The notes: generated by a model not told the origin, from the letters alone. Shown: positions 41,976 to 51,518, numbered from the stretch's first letter. The stretch: 64,000 nt of DNA from Olivibacter sitiensis DSM 17696 (GCF_000427965.1 NZ_ATZA01000001.1:1-64000), one strand, 5' to 3'. Program-made: numbers and translations.

Positions 41976-44424
41976 AAAATGCTCCCACATTTACCAAATC
42001 GGCAAATACGCCTCCCGCGGTCACTTCAGCACCTGCTCCAGGCCCCTTTACTACCAGCGGACGTTCCTTGTAACGCTCCGTAGTAAAGGAAATGATGTTA
42101 TCGCTGCCGGACATGCTGTAGAAAGGATGTTCCTCGCCCACAAATTCCAGCGCGATGGATACCCTACCATCCACCAGTTTGCCGATATAGCGCAAGACCT
42201 TGTTTTCTTTTTGGGCTTTAGTCTTTAGCTCATTGAAATAGCTGTCTTCCGCCTTTAGGGCATTGTAGAAATCATCTACAGACGCTGCCTCCATGCAGAC
42301 TTTTGGCAAAATAGCACCCAGTACGACATCCGATTCTTCTATGGCGTAGCCTCCATCACGGGCCAATATCAGCATTTTCCGCATAAAATCTTTCCCACTT
42401 AGGTCATCTCTGGGATCTGGCTCCGTGAAGCCCAGCTCCTGCGCGGTCTTCACCACCTCATAAAAGGAAGCATCTCCCTTGAAATTGTTGAATATATAGG
42501 AGATCGTCCCGGACAAGATCGCCTCGATTTTCAATATTTTGTCACCGCTGGTCATCAGGTCATTTAAGGTACGCACGATGGGCAAGCCTGCCCCCACGTT
42601 GGTTTCGTAGAAATAATCCACGTTGTGCTTGCGCGCGGTTTCCTTCAGCTCCTTATAAAAAGTGTAATCCGATGAATTGGCGATCTTGTTACAGGTCACA
42701 ATGGAGACATTGGTCTTAAAAATATCAAGATAATGTTTGGGCGGTTCTGGACTGGCGGTGTTGTCGATGAATACGCAATTGGGCAGGTTCATTTGTTTCA
42801 TGCGCTGGACAAATGCCGCTAAATCTGCCGGTTCTCCGTGTTCGTCCAATTGTTCTCTCCATTTGTCAAAGGAGAGCCCATAGGTGCTGAAGAGCATTTT
42901 GCGGCTATTGCCGATACCTGCAATCTTGATTTCTATGTCGTTGTTTTCCAGCAAAAAGTCGTGTTGCTGATGTAATTGCTTGAGCAAGGTAGTTCCTATG
43001 TTGCCCGTGCCAAGGCAGAAGACATTGAGGGTTTTCTTGAGTTCTACAAAGAAGGCATCGTGTACGGCATTCAAGGCCTTTGCCAGGTCAGACTGGCTGA
43101 TGATGACGGATATGTTATATTCAGAGGAGCCTTGTGCAATGGCCCTTACATTGATGCCGTTTCTGCCCAGGGCATGAAAGAGCCGGCCGGACATGCCCGG
43201 TGTTTGCCGCATGTTTTCGCCCACGATGGCCAATACGGAAAGGCCTTCTTCTATGAGCAAGGGGTTGAGCTTCTTGGCTTCCAGCTCCAGTTCAAATTCC
43301 TGCTCGATGATTTCTTTTGCATTCTGTGTATCGGCGGGATGTATGGCAAAGGTGATGCTGTGCTCGGAAGACGACTGCGTGATGAGAATGACGTTGATCT
43401 CATTGGTAGCCAGTAGAGAGAAAAGCTTGCCACTGAAGCCAGCCTTTCCCACCATGCCACTTCCCGAAATGTTGACAACACTGATAGCATTGATAGAAGA
43501 TATTCCCTTGATAGGGTAATTGGTCTTTCCGCTGTCATATTGTATCACGGTGCCCGGAAAGCTCGGGTTAAAGGTATTGCGGATGACCAATGGGATCTTC
43601 TTCATGAAAGCAGGTACCATGGTTGGCGGGTAGATGACTTTTGCCCCAAAGTAGGAGAGTTCCATCGCTTCGGTATAGGAAAGGATGGGTAATGGAAATG
43701 CTTTCTTGACGATCCGCGGATCGGCAGTAAGCATGCCGTCTACATCTGTCCAGATCTCGATGGCATCTGCTCCCACTGCAGATCCAAATAGCGCCGCACT
43801 ATAGTCACTGCCTCCTCTGCCAAGCGTAGTAATGCGACCCTGCTCGTTCGAAGCGATAAAGCCCGTGACAAAGAGCAGCCGATCTTCATGCGCTTGAACG
43901 AAATGCATGATGAGCTTCTCGGTCAAGTCGGTATTGACTCGTGCATTGCCAAATCTACTGTCGGTCTTGATCAATTGGGAAGCATCTACAAAAAGGCTTT
44001 CGGGGAAATGCTGCTCGGCAATCTTGCTGATTAAAAAAGTGGAGCAACGCTCGCCGTAGCTTAATATCAAATCTTTGCTTTGGGCACTTAGTTCGCGAAG
44101 ACTGAATACGCCTTGCAGGAGATCTTCTAGCTCATTGAGGAAGATCTTTATCTGTGTAAATACGGGATTTTGATTTTTGATCTCGATCAGTTGTTTGATC
44201 ACATCAAAATGACGTTGCTCTAATTCTTCCAAGCTGTTTTGAAAGCTAATACCTTCGGCAGCATCCTCCGCCATTTTGGTAAGTAGGTTGGTTACTCCGC
44301 TCATGGCAGAGAGCACCACGGTGGGACGCTCGCCTTGTGCGTAGCTTTGTTGGAGGATACCTATCAGGTTGTTGATGCTGGCAATAGATCCAACGGAGGT
44401 TCCTCCAAATTTTAGTACTTTCAT
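41974..44424 (-). CDS. thrA: Bifunctional aspartate kinase / homoserine dehydrogenase I
   Basis: 816 residues. Aspartokinase about 1-290 (MKVLKFGGTSVGSIASINNL, TLGRGGSDYSAALFGSAVGA), two ACT domains about 315-460 (INAISVVNISGSGMVGKAGF, NINVRAIAQGSSEYNIS) and homoserine dehydrogenase about 465-816 (VFCLGTGNIGTTLLKQL, FYETNVGAGLPIVRTL, GFTEPDPRDDLSGKDFMRK). It performs the first and third steps toward threonine and is normally inhibited by threonine through the ACT part. First gene of the operon, preceded by a T-rich tract, an attenuator and a leader peptide. Confidence 0.97.
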   Translation of the reverse strand: MKVLKFGGTSVGSIASINNLIGILQQSYAQGERPTVVLSAMSGVTNLLTKMAEDAAEGISFQNSLEELEQRHFDVIKQLIEIKNQNPVFTQIKIFLNELEDLLQGVFSLRELSAQSKDLILSYGERCSTFLISKIAEQHFPESLFVDASQLIKTDSRFGNARVNTDLTEKLIMHFVQAHEDRLLFVTGFIASNEQGRITTLGRGGSDYSAALFGSAVGADAIEIWTDVDGMLTADPRIVKKAFPLPILSYTEAMELSYFGAKVIYPPTMVPAFMKKIPLVIRNTFNPSFPGTVIQYDSGKTNYPIKGISSINAISVVNISGSGMVGKAGFSGKLFSLLATNEINVILITQSSSEHSITFAIHPADTQNAKEIIEQEFELELEAKKLNPLLIEEGLSVLAIVGENMRQTPGMSGRLFHALGRNGINVRAIAQGSSEYNISVIISQSDLAKALNAVHDAFFVELKKTLNVFCLGTGNIGTTLLKQLHQQHDFLLENNDIEIKIAGIGNSRKMLFSTYGLSFDKWREQLDEHGEPADLAAFVQRMKQMNLPNCVFIDNTASPEPPKHYLDIFKTNVSIVTCNKIANSSDYTFYKELKETARKHNVDYFYETNVGAGLPIVRTLNDLMTSGDKILKIEAILSGTISYIFNNFKGDASFYEVVKTAQELGFTEPDPRDDLSGKDFMRKMLILARDGGYAIEESDVVLGAILPKVCMEAASVDDFYNALKAEDSYFNELKTKAQKENKVLRYIGKLVDGRVSIALEFVGEEHPFYSMSGSDNIISFTTERYKERPLVVKGPGAGAEVTAGGVFADLVNVGAF

Positions 44425-44429
44425 CTATA

Positions 44430-44465
44430 TTAAAGTAAAAATCAAAAAATAAAAAGTAAAAAACG
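44430..44465 (-). repeat. T-rich tract directly before the thrA start
   Basis: On the minus strand TTTTTTACTTTTTATTTTTT then GATTTTTACTTTAATATAG runs into the thrA ATG at 44424. Second of the five sense-strand tracts. Here it lies between attenuator and gene. Confidence 0.6.
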
Positions 44466-44502
44466 CAACCGTTAAAAAAGTAACACTTAAGTCTCCGCTA
44501 TT

Positions 44503-44539
44503 AAATCAAAAAAGGCGCTTCCGGTGAGGGAAGCGCCTA
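44503..44539 (-). terminator. Threonine-operon transcription attenuator
   Basis: AGGCGCTTCC (44513-44522) pairs exactly with GGAAGCGCCT (44529-44538). In the direction of thrA transcription the hairpin is followed by TTTTTTGATTT, making a complete intrinsic terminator upstream of thrA. It stands about 30 bases after the stop codon of a Thr/Ile-rich leader peptide, the layout of ribosome-mediated attenuation. An antiterminator pairing was not worked out in detail. Confidence 0.85.
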
Positions 44540-44566
44540 TATCTTTTCGTTTAATACAACAATAGA

Positions 44567-44632
44567 TTACTCCCCTCGCTGGCTTTTGTGCCCGATAATG
44601 GAAATAATAATCGTTGTGGTAATGTTAATCAT
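44567..44632 (-). CDS. thrL: Threonine-operon leader peptide
   Basis: A 21-residue frame from ATG 44632 to TAA 44567-44569 begins MINITTTIIISIIG and ends HKSQRGE. Three of the first seven residues are Thr and seven of 14 are Ile, the two amino acids whose charged tRNAs report end products of this pathway, as in E. coli thrL. Ribosome stalling at these codons would stop the downstream terminator from forming. The evidence is codon content plus position; translation is not shown. It is too short for ordinary gene callers. Confidence 0.85.
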   Translation of the reverse strand: MINITTTIIISIIGHKSQRGE

Positions 44633-44717
44633 TGCTATTTTTAATACGGCGGTAAAGTAAAGTTATTCTTTTCAAAGTTGCAAGAAGTTTGAGAAAAAAA
44701 ATCGTTAATTCTTAAAA

Positions 44718-45995
44718 CTAGTCTATCAAATCAAAGCCGATATCGCGCCTAAAGGCCTTGCCCTTGAAAAATACGCGACCAGCATCAGCGGTGGCCTGTT
44801 GCAGGGCGTCAAACAGCGTGTCCTTCAAAGCCGTCACCGCCAAGACCCTTCCACCCGCGGTTTTCACTTCATCGCCATCCTGTACGGTGCCTGCGTGAAA
44901 TACCGTCGATTCCTTGATGTTCTCCAATCCGCTGATGGGCATGCCGTTCTCATAGTGCCCGGGATAACCGCCCGATACCAGCATGACGGTAGCGGCTGTC
45001 TTTTGAGATATCTGCAAAGTCTTGTCGGCAAGGTTTCCTTGGGCTACGCCTAGCAGTAGATCTACAAAATCGCTCTCTATGCGGGGCAATACGCTTTCCG
45101 TCTCTGGGTCGCCCATGCGTACATTGTATTCAATGACATAGGGCTCTCCTGCCGTGTTCATTAGCCCTATGAAGATAAAGCCCTTGTAGGGAATGCCGTC
45201 CTCCTTGAGTCCTTCTATCGTAGGACGTACAATACGCGATTCCACCTTGTCCAGAAACGTTTGATCGGCAAAAGGAACCGGGCTGACCGATCCCATGCCA
45301 CCGGTATTGAGGCCGGTATCTCCCTCGCCAATGCGCTTGTAGTCCTTGGCAGAGGGGAGCAGCTTATAGCTGATGCCATCGGTGAGCACGAATACCGAAA
45401 GTTCTATCCCTTTCAGGAATTGTTCGATGACCACCCTGCTGCTGGCCTCTCCAAATTTGGCATCTGTCAACATGGCTTTCAATTCTTCCTTGGCCTCCTC
45501 CAGCGTGGTGCAGATGAGTACGCCCTTTCCTGCGGCAAGCCCGTCGGCCTTCAGCACGATAGGCAGGCTTTGGGTTTCCAGATAGGCCAAGCCTTCGTCC
45601 AGGCTGTCCTTGGTAAAAGTGGCATAGGCAGCCGTAGGGATGCCGTGACGCTGCATGAACTGTTTGGAGAAGTCCTTGCTGCCTTCCAGTTGCGCACCCG
45701 CTTGTTGCGGGCCGATAACGGGAATGGATTTTAACTTCTCGTTATTAAGAAAATAATCGTGAATACCTTTTACCAATGGTTCTTCTGGTCCTACCAACAC
45801 CAAATCGATCCCTTCTTTCAGGCAAAGCGCCCCAATGCCTTCAAAGTCGGTGACTTTCAGTGCAACGTTTTTTCCGTACTGCGTGGTACCCGCATTGCCC
45901 GGAGCAATGAATAGCTGTGTGGTCAATGGGCTTTGTGCTATTTTGTAAGCAAAGGCGCTTTCCCGGCCTCCGGAACCAATCAAGAGAATATTCAT
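44718..45995 (-). CDS. purD: Phosphoribosylamine-glycine ligase (GAR synthetase)
   Basis: 425 residues. ATP-grasp enzyme of purine synthesis joining glycine to phosphoribosylamine. The N-terminal MNILLIGSGGRESAFAYKIA, VLVGPEEPLVKGI, the ATP-binding block LPIVLKADGLAAGKGVLICT and YNVRMGDPETESVLPRI are canonical. It is monocistronic here and preceded by a T-rich tract. Confidence 0.97.
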   Translation of the reverse strand: MNILLIGSGGRESAFAYKIAQSPLTTQLFIAPGNAGTTQYGKNVALKVTDFEGIGALCLKEGIDLVLVGPEEPLVKGIHDYFLNNEKLKSIPVIGPQQAGAQLEGSKDFSKQFMQRHGIPTAAYATFTKDSLDEGLAYLETQSLPIVLKADGLAAGKGVLICTTLEEAKEELKAMLTDAKFGEASSRVVIEQFLKGIELSVFVLTDGISYKLLPSAKDYKRIGEGDTGLNTGGMGSVSPVPFADQTFLDKVESRIVRPTIEGLKEDGIPYKGFIFIGLMNTAGEPYVIEYNVRMGDPETESVLPRIESDFVDLLLGVAQGNLADKTLQISQKTAATVMLVSGGYPGHYENGMPISGLENIKESTVFHAGTVQDGDEVKTAGGRVLAVTALKDTLFDALQQATADAGRVFFKGKAFRRDIGFDLID

Positions 45996-45997
45996 TT

Positions 45998-46030
45998 TTA
46001 AAGTAAAAAGTAAAAACTAAAAAATCAAAA
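45998..46030 (-). repeat. T-rich tract directly before the purD start
   Basis: On the minus strand TTTTGATTTTTTAGTTTTTA then CTTTTTACTTTAAAA leads to the purD ATG at 45995. Third of the five tracts. Confidence 0.6.
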
Positions 46031-46161
46031 GGCCATGGCGCCATAACACCAGTGTCCGATTGTAAACTTTGGGCAAAGATATTTTTTTTAACGGTTTTTC
46101 TGCTAAGTTGTTAGAACTTTGGGGTTTGATTATTGTTAATATAATCTCAATGTATTTCATA

Positions 46162-48567
46162 ATGAATAGGTTTTGTAGTTTATTGGTCGTTATTTTTGTC
46201 ATGTGGTCCGCTACGGCAAAGGCACAGGACGGTATGGATGAGCTGTTGAAAAGGCTTACGAGCTATACGCGTGATTTGCCGCAAGAGCGTGTTTACCTGC
46301 ATTTGGATAGAGATAGCTATAATGTAGGCGATAATCTTTGGTTCAAAGCCTACGTAACGACTAGCAATTACAACTTCCTTTCTGCCATCAGCAAGGTAAT
46401 GTATGCCGAGCTGATAGGGACGCAAGATGAACTTGTAAGTTCCATCCGCCTTCCTGTTTTTTCGGGTCTATCAATGGGCGATTTTTCACTTGGTGATACA
46501 CTAAAGCCGGGCATCTATAAAGTACGGGCATATACCAATTGGATGCGAAATTTCGACGAGCGCTATTTCTTTGAACGAGAAATAAGTATCGGTTCCTCTA
46601 TGTCTGAAAAGAAAGAAAAAAAGGGTGCCAATTCCCTTCAATTGTATGCCGAAAGTGGCTTGCTGACCAGTGGAATAGCGAATAAGGTAGCGGTGGTAGC
46701 CAATGTAAAGCCGGGTATAGGGCAGGTAGTGCATGGACGTATAGTAGATGCTGATGACCATGAATTAGCCACTTTTGAAACGGGAGAACGCGGCATAGGA
46801 TCTTTCTCTATAATACCCGAAGCAGAGGAACGCTATTGGGCCATAGTGCAGTTTGAGGGTGGAGAGGAAAAGCGATACGAGTTGCCGGAAGTGGAAGATG
46901 GATTTCACCTCACAGTAAACAATGACTTGGATTCGATGGTGATAGCCCAATTACATGCCCCGACAGCGGCAAAGCTGGGTACTCCTATCAATGTCGTGGT
47001 TCATTATCAAGGGCAGGTTTACTATGCGGTAAAAGGGAAGCTGGATACTTCCGAGGTCTTGGTACGCGTGCCGAGAAGGGCATTGCCATGGGGAGTGGCC
47101 ACGATGTCTGTTTTGGACCAGGATCTAAATCTTCTGAGTGAACGTTATATTTTCAACGAAAACCCACTAGCAGAGCTCCCCCTGGAAGTGACTATAGGAA
47201 AAAAAGAATATAAACCTAGGGAGAAAGTAGATCTGGATATCATGGCCGGCCTTGCAAGCGATACTGCACGCTATGGGAGCTTCTCCATGTCGGTTGTAGC
47301 GATGAATAGGCTTGACAGTGCAGCAAGAGATAGCGCAAATATCTATTCGAGCCTGGTACTTTCCGAAGCTGTGAAGATTCCCATTAAAGATGCTGCCTAC
47401 TATGTTGCAGACGGTCAGCAAGACCGAAGGCAAGAATTGGATCTATGGATGCTCACTATTGGCAAAGATGTGGGCTTTTGGGATACAATAAGAGAAAATA
47501 AGAAGCCTGCGATTACCTATCGTTCGGAAAAGCAACTGCAAGTGAGTGGATTGGTAACCCGTAAGGACGGCACTCCGGTGCCCAAAGCGCAGGTCACCAT
47601 CCTTTCTACAAGGGGAAGTGATGCGGCGGTATTGGATACGGTGACCAATGACAGCGGACGCTTTTCCTTTGACAAGATACTGTTTTATGAAGATGCAGAA
47701 TTTTTGGTACAGGCCAGGGACGAAAAAGGAAGGAGAAACGTGGAGGTGCAGCTCGATCAAGTGCCCAGTCAGAAAACCACGGCCAAGAGAAATGCTTCGG
47801 ATGTAGCCGTTTCTTTGGATAGTTCGGTAGAAGATACGGTAAGAAGGCAGCAGCAATTGGACTACAATCCGAATGACAAAAGCATTTTGTTGCAGGAAGT
47901 AGAGGTGACGGCAGAACGGCCCAACCCCACCAAGCACTCGTCCAATCTAAACGGTCCAGGAAGGGCCGACCAGATTATTGCGGATGACAATCTTTTTATG
48001 ACCTGTCCCACGCTCGATATATGCTTGCAGGGACGCCTGGTGGGTGTCATTTTCCAAAATGGAATACCCTATAGCACACGCTCCATGAATAGGCCTATGC
48101 AATTGATCGTGGATGGAATGTACATGGATGCCAATTTCCTTCGGGTATTGAACCCGAATGATGTGGCATCTGTGGAAGTGCTGCGTACCATTGGCAATAC
48201 GGCTATCTACGGTACTTTTGGCTCGTCAGGAGTACTCATTATAACTACCAAGCGAGGAGATCACGAGCCAACGGGCGGGTTTGGCCAAAGAACAGCTGGT
48301 TTGGTGAGCTTTAGTCCTAGGGGGTATTATGCCGCAAGGGAATTTGTAATGCCCAATTACGCAGATAGCCTCTCAGTAGCGGCAACAGTGGCAAGGCAAA
48401 ATGGTGCAACGATCTATTGGGAGCCAGGCTTGGTAACGGATAAGGATGGACATAGCGCTGTTTCCTTTTATACAACGGATGAGTTGGGGGTCTATATAAT
48501 AAATATAGAGGGACTGGATTTGGAAGGGCGTCTGGCCAGAAAGAAAATTTATATCAAGGTTGAATGA
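46162..48567 (+). CDS. Large exported protein with MG2-like domain and SusC-type plug domain but no barrel
   Basis: About 801 residues from ATG 46162 (MNRFCSLLVVIFVMWSATAK); ATG 46150 is also possible. After the signal peptide, QERVYLHLDRDSYNVGDNLW resembles the macroglobulin MG2 domain. Further beta domains follow, including a CarboxypepD_reg-like unit near 470-550 (VSGLVTRKDGTPVPKAQVTI). Near 630-720 comes a TonB-plug-like segment (PMQLIVDGMYMDANFLRVLN, EVLRTIGNTAIYGTFGSSG, VLIITTKRG). The C-terminal beta part (about 750-801) has no 22-strand barrel, so it cannot be a transporter by itself. The family is common in Bacteroidota; function unknown. Confidence 0.85.
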   Translation: MNRFCSLLVVIFVMWSATAKAQDGMDELLKRLTSYTRDLPQERVYLHLDRDSYNVGDNLWFKAYVTTSNYNFLSAISKVMYAELIGTQDELVSSIRLPVFSGLSMGDFSLGDTLKPGIYKVRAYTNWMRNFDERYFFEREISIGSSMSEKKEKKGANSLQLYAESGLLTSGIANKVAVVANVKPGIGQVVHGRIVDADDHELATFETGERGIGSFSIIPEAEERYWAIVQFEGGEEKRYELPEVEDGFHLTVNNDLDSMVIAQLHAPTAAKLGTPINVVVHYQGQVYYAVKGKLDTSEVLVRVPRRALPWGVATMSVLDQDLNLLSERYIFNENPLAELPLEVTIGKKEYKPREKVDLDIMAGLASDTARYGSFSMSVVAMNRLDSAARDSANIYSSLVLSEAVKIPIKDAAYYVADGQQDRRQELDLWMLTIGKDVGFWDTIRENKKPAITYRSEKQLQVSGLVTRKDGTPVPKAQVTILSTRGSDAAVLDTVTNDSGRFSFDKILFYEDAEFLVQARDEKGRRNVEVQLDQVPSQKTTAKRNASDVAVSLDSSVEDTVRRQQQLDYNPNDKSILLQEVEVTAERPNPTKHSSNLNGPGRADQIIADDNLFMTCPTLDICLQGRLVGVIFQNGIPYSTRSMNRPMQLIVDGMYMDANFLRVLNPNDVASVEVLRTIGNTAIYGTFGSSGVLIITTKRGDHEPTGGFGQRTAGLVSFSPRGYYAAREFVMPNYADSLSVAATVARQNGATIYWEPGLVTDKDGHSAVSFYTTDELGVYIINIEGLDLEGRLARKKIYIKVE

Positions 48568-48802
48568 TTTTGTTTAAATAATTGTTTTTTAGATTGTTGC
48601 GTCAGTAAATGTGGAAAACTCAAAAATATGTTGAAAAGTTATTGGGAGATGGGCTGTTTGCAACATGAAAAAAATTGCCTAGATTTACTATCGTTAAAGG
48701 TTAATACTTTAAGGTCGCTGATGCGTTTTATTGATCTAACGCAGTGATGCGTCAGATCCAGTATCCTTGAAGGAACAAGATTTTTTTAATTGTTAATTCA
48801 CG
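48568..48802. other. Intergenic region with a hairpin
   Basis: No gene seen. GATCTAACGCA (48733-48743) and TGCGTCAGATC (48748-48758) form a hairpin with one mismatch and a 4-base loop, followed about 30 bases later by TTTTTTTAATT. It could be a terminator of the MG2/plug gene. Confidence 0.45.
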
Positions 48803-48836
48803 AAGCCGTTTTGCAGAAGAGAGCAGAACGGCTTTT
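48803..48836. terminator. Terminator between convergent genes
   Basis: AAGCCGTTTTGC (48803-48814) pairs with GCAGAACGGCTT (48823-48834) with one G-U pair, followed by TTTTG on the plus strand. It separates the MG2/plug gene and the MBL hydrolase gene. Confidence 0.75.
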
Positions 48837-48878
48837 GTGTGTGATAGCGGCAGCTTTTGTACTGCTTTTTGATGTCTG

Positions 48879-49655
48879 CTATTCTTCCACTGGAATAATC
48901 TTGAAAGCTCCGTCCTTGATCTCCACTTTGCCCATGGCTGCTCCCGTACTGTGATAGAACAAGCAGGTCCACCCTTCGGCGGCAGCCCTTTGCCCGTACT
49001 CTTCACGTAGGGTCATGGCCTTGCGGCCATCGTAGTCATACTTGGCCGAAAATTTCCTCAGCAACTGCTCGGGCTCGGCCCACTCGTCGCCTCCATAGAA
49101 ATAGTGTTTGCCGTCTTCTACAAGATGGAATACCTGATGGTATGGCGTATGTCCTCCGCTATGCTCATAGCTTATGGTGCCGTTCACCTCTCCGTCCCCT
49201 TCCACGAGGATCAGGTTACCACTACGTTGCAAGACATCTAAGATTTCGGTCCTATAAGATGAAGACTGACTGCTATAGGCATTCTCCCATTCTCCCCGAG
49301 ATACGATATAGTCTGCATCGGGGAAAGCCAAGCTCAATCTGCCGTCTTGTTCAATGACCATGCCGCTGGCATGGTCTTGGTGCAAGTGCGACATCAGTAC
49401 CAGCGATACCTCTTGAGGATCGAAACCTAATTTCTTGATATTTTCATAGAGTACATACTGTCCCTTGTCGTTTTTATAACCAAGGCCTGTATCTATAAGA
49501 ACCAGATCGCTGTCAGTCTGTATTAAAAAAGGATGCACATGAATAAAAATAGAACCTTTTCGATCCTTTTTATCGTCCTTTTCGGGATCAAAGGGAACAA
49601 ATTTCTTAGAGCTATCAACCGAATAGGAGCCTTCGTAGAGCGAATATGCTTTCAT
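48879..49655 (-). CDS. MBL-fold metallo-hydrolase
   Basis: 258 residues. The metallo-beta-lactamase zinc motif HLHQDHASGM (HxHxDH) is complete, and FLIQTDSDLVLIDTGLGYKN, YEHSGGHTPYHQVFHL and FYGGDEWAEPEQ supply further metal ligands. The overall layout resembles quorum-quenching lactonases and related hydrolases, but substrate cannot be told from sequence. No signal peptide, so cytoplasmic. Preceded by a T-rich tract. Confidence 0.88.
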   Translation of the reverse strand: MKAYSLYEGSYSVDSSKKFVPFDPEKDDKKDRKGSIFIHVHPFLIQTDSDLVLIDTGLGYKNDKGQYVLYENIKKLGFDPQEVSLVLMSHLHQDHASGMVIEQDGRLSLAFPDADYIVSRGEWENAYSSQSSSYRTEILDVLQRSGNLILVEGDGEVNGTISYEHSGGHTPYHQVFHLVEDGKHYFYGGDEWAEPEQLLRKFSAKYDYDGRKAMTLREEYGQRAAAEGWTCLFYHSTGAAMGKVEIKDGAFKIIPVEE

Positions 49656-49658
49656 CTA

Positions 49659-49692
49659 TAAAGTAAAAATTAAAAAATAAAAACTAAAAAAC
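49659..49692 (-). repeat. T-rich tract directly before the MBL hydrolase start
   Basis: On the minus strand TTTTTTAGTTTTTATTTTTT then AATTTTTACTTTATAG precedes ATG 49655. Fourth of the five tracts and very like the one before thrA. Confidence 0.6.
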
Positions 49693-49756
49693 CACCCATT
49701 GCTTGGCCCTGCCAGTCAGCGCAATAGGGCAAGAAGGTCTGTAAATGGAACATTAG

Positions 49757-49790
49757 TTTGGGCAAATATCGCTTCCATATCGTATATTTA
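49757..49790 (+). promoter_or_regulatory. Putative recJ promoter
   Basis: TTTG (49757-49760) and TATATTTA (49783-49790) resemble the Bacteroidota -33 TTTG and -7 TAnnTTTG boxes with 22 bases between, about 25 bases before the recJ ATG. Spacing is slightly long and the last base of the -7 box differs. Confidence 0.35.
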
Positions 49791-49814
49791 CAGATTGAAT
49801 GGTGAGACAAAGAT

Positions 49815-51518
49815 ATGGAAAAAAGGTGGGTAGAACAGCCAAAAGGTAACAAGAAAGTCATTTCAAGACTAGCACAGGAGCTAAATATCGATCCTGTGCT
49901 GTCTACCGTTTTGGTGCAGCGTGGCGTCACCGATTTTGAGTCTGCCAAGGCCTTTTTCCGTCCCTCATTGCAAGACCTTCACGACCCTTTTTTGATGCGT
50001 GATATGGACTTGGCTATTGGCCGGATAGATAAAGCTATAGGCAATAAGGAGACAGTGCTCATCTATGGCGATTATGATGTGGATGGCACTACGGCCGTGG
50101 CCTTACTTTATATGTTTCTGCGCAATTATCATAGCCAGATTCTGTATTATGTGCCAGATCGCTATAAAGAAGGCTATGGTATTTCTCATCAGGGAATCGA
50201 TTTTGCGGAGGAAAATGGGTGTAGCCTCATCATCGCACTCGATTGCGGAATAAAATCCTTGGAAGAGGTGGATTATGCCAAGTCGAAAGGGATTGATTTT
50301 ATCATCGGAGATCACCATATGCCAGGAGAGGGCCTTCCCAATGCCGTGGCAGTCCTGGATCCCAAAAGAGCGGACTGCTCCTATCCTTTCAAGGAGCTGT
50401 CTGGCTGTGGTATTGGTTTTAAGGTGATTCAGGCATTCGTAAAAGCCAATGGACTGCAAGATTCTGAGGCTTACCAATACTTGGACCTGGTGGCAGTGAG
50501 TATCGCTTCAGATATTGTTCCGGTGCTGGGCGAAAATAGAGTATTGGCCTATTTCGGTTTGCAAAAGCTAAACCAGAACCCTTGCTGTGGGCTGAAGGCC
50601 TTGATAGATGTGGCTAGCAAAAAGGAAAACCTGACCCTAAATGACATTATCTTTCAAATAGGCCCCCGCATTAATGCCGCAGGGCGGATACACCATGCCA
50701 AAGGTGCGGTACAGCTGCTCACGGCAAAGACACTGGCCGAGGCGACCTCGTTCTGCGAGGTGGTGGATGGCCAGAATACCGAACGCAAGGATGTGGACAT
50801 GCGCATCACCGCACAAGCCCTAGACAAGATAAGGAAAGACCAGTCGTTGATCAATAGAAAGACGACCGTAGTTTATCAGGAAGATTGGCATAAAGGGGTA
50901 ATAGGCATTGTGGCCTCGCGTCTTACGGAGACATTCTATCGGCCTACCATCGTGCTCACCCGTTCAAATGGTCACGTGTCCGGTTCCGCTCGCTCGGTAG
51001 TTGGTTTCGATCTTTATGAGGCTTTGTGCGAGTGTCAGGACCTGTTTGAACAATTTGGAGGGCATAAATATGCCGCAGGGCTCACGATGAGCGTGGAAAA
51101 TGTGCCGGCATTGCAGCAGCGTTTCGAGGAAGTAGTGTCGCAGCGCATCACTCCTGAACTGCTCAAACCCGAAATCTTGATCGAGTCTACGCTTCGATTG
51201 AAAAGCATTACGGGCAAATTTGTCCGCATTATGAGGCAGTTTGCACCTCATGGCCCCGAAAATCCAATGCCTATATTTGTCTCGAAGCAGGTATTTGCCG
51301 TGGGAGCAGCGATGATTGTAGGGATAAATCATGTCAAGATGTATATACAGCAGGAAGACTCCCCCGTATTTCCGTGCATTGGTTTTGGCTTGGCAGAACA
51401 TATCGATGGGATCAACAAAGGTTTACCTTTTGATATATGCTATACGATAGAGGAAAATGTATGGCGTGAAAAGCGTACTTTGCAGCTCCATGTAAAGAGC
51501 CTTAGGTTTTATCGATGA
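49815..51518 (+). CDS. recJ: Single-stranded-DNA-specific exonuclease RecJ
   Basis: 567 residues. DHH-family motifs: IYGDYDVDGTTAVALLYMFL (motif I), IIALDCGIKS, GDHHMPGEGLPNAVAVLDPK (DHH), then the DHHA1 part with GRIHHAKGAVQLL, GHVSGSARSVVGFDLYEAL and FGGHKYAAGLTM. An OB-fold C-terminus completes it. RecJ degrades single-stranded DNA 5'-3' in recombination and mismatch repair using manganese or magnesium. lptB follows 17 bases later. Confidence 0.97.
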   Translation: MEKRWVEQPKGNKKVISRLAQELNIDPVLSTVLVQRGVTDFESAKAFFRPSLQDLHDPFLMRDMDLAIGRIDKAIGNKETVLIYGDYDVDGTTAVALLYMFLRNYHSQILYYVPDRYKEGYGISHQGIDFAEENGCSLIIALDCGIKSLEEVDYAKSKGIDFIIGDHHMPGEGLPNAVAVLDPKRADCSYPFKELSGCGIGFKVIQAFVKANGLQDSEAYQYLDLVAVSIASDIVPVLGENRVLAYFGLQKLNQNPCCGLKALIDVASKKENLTLNDIIFQIGPRINAAGRIHHAKGAVQLLTAKTLAEATSFCEVVDGQNTERKDVDMRITAQALDKIRKDQSLINRKTTVVYQEDWHKGVIGIVASRLTETFYRPTIVLTRSNGHVSGSARSVVGFDLYEALCECQDLFEQFGGHKYAAGLTMSVENVPALQQRFEEVVSQRITPELLKPEILIESTLRLKSITGKFVRIMRQFAPHGPENPMPIFVSKQVFAVGAAMIVGINHVKMYIQQEDSPVFPCIGFGLAEHIDGINKGLPFDICYTIEENVWREKRTLQLHVKSLRFYR

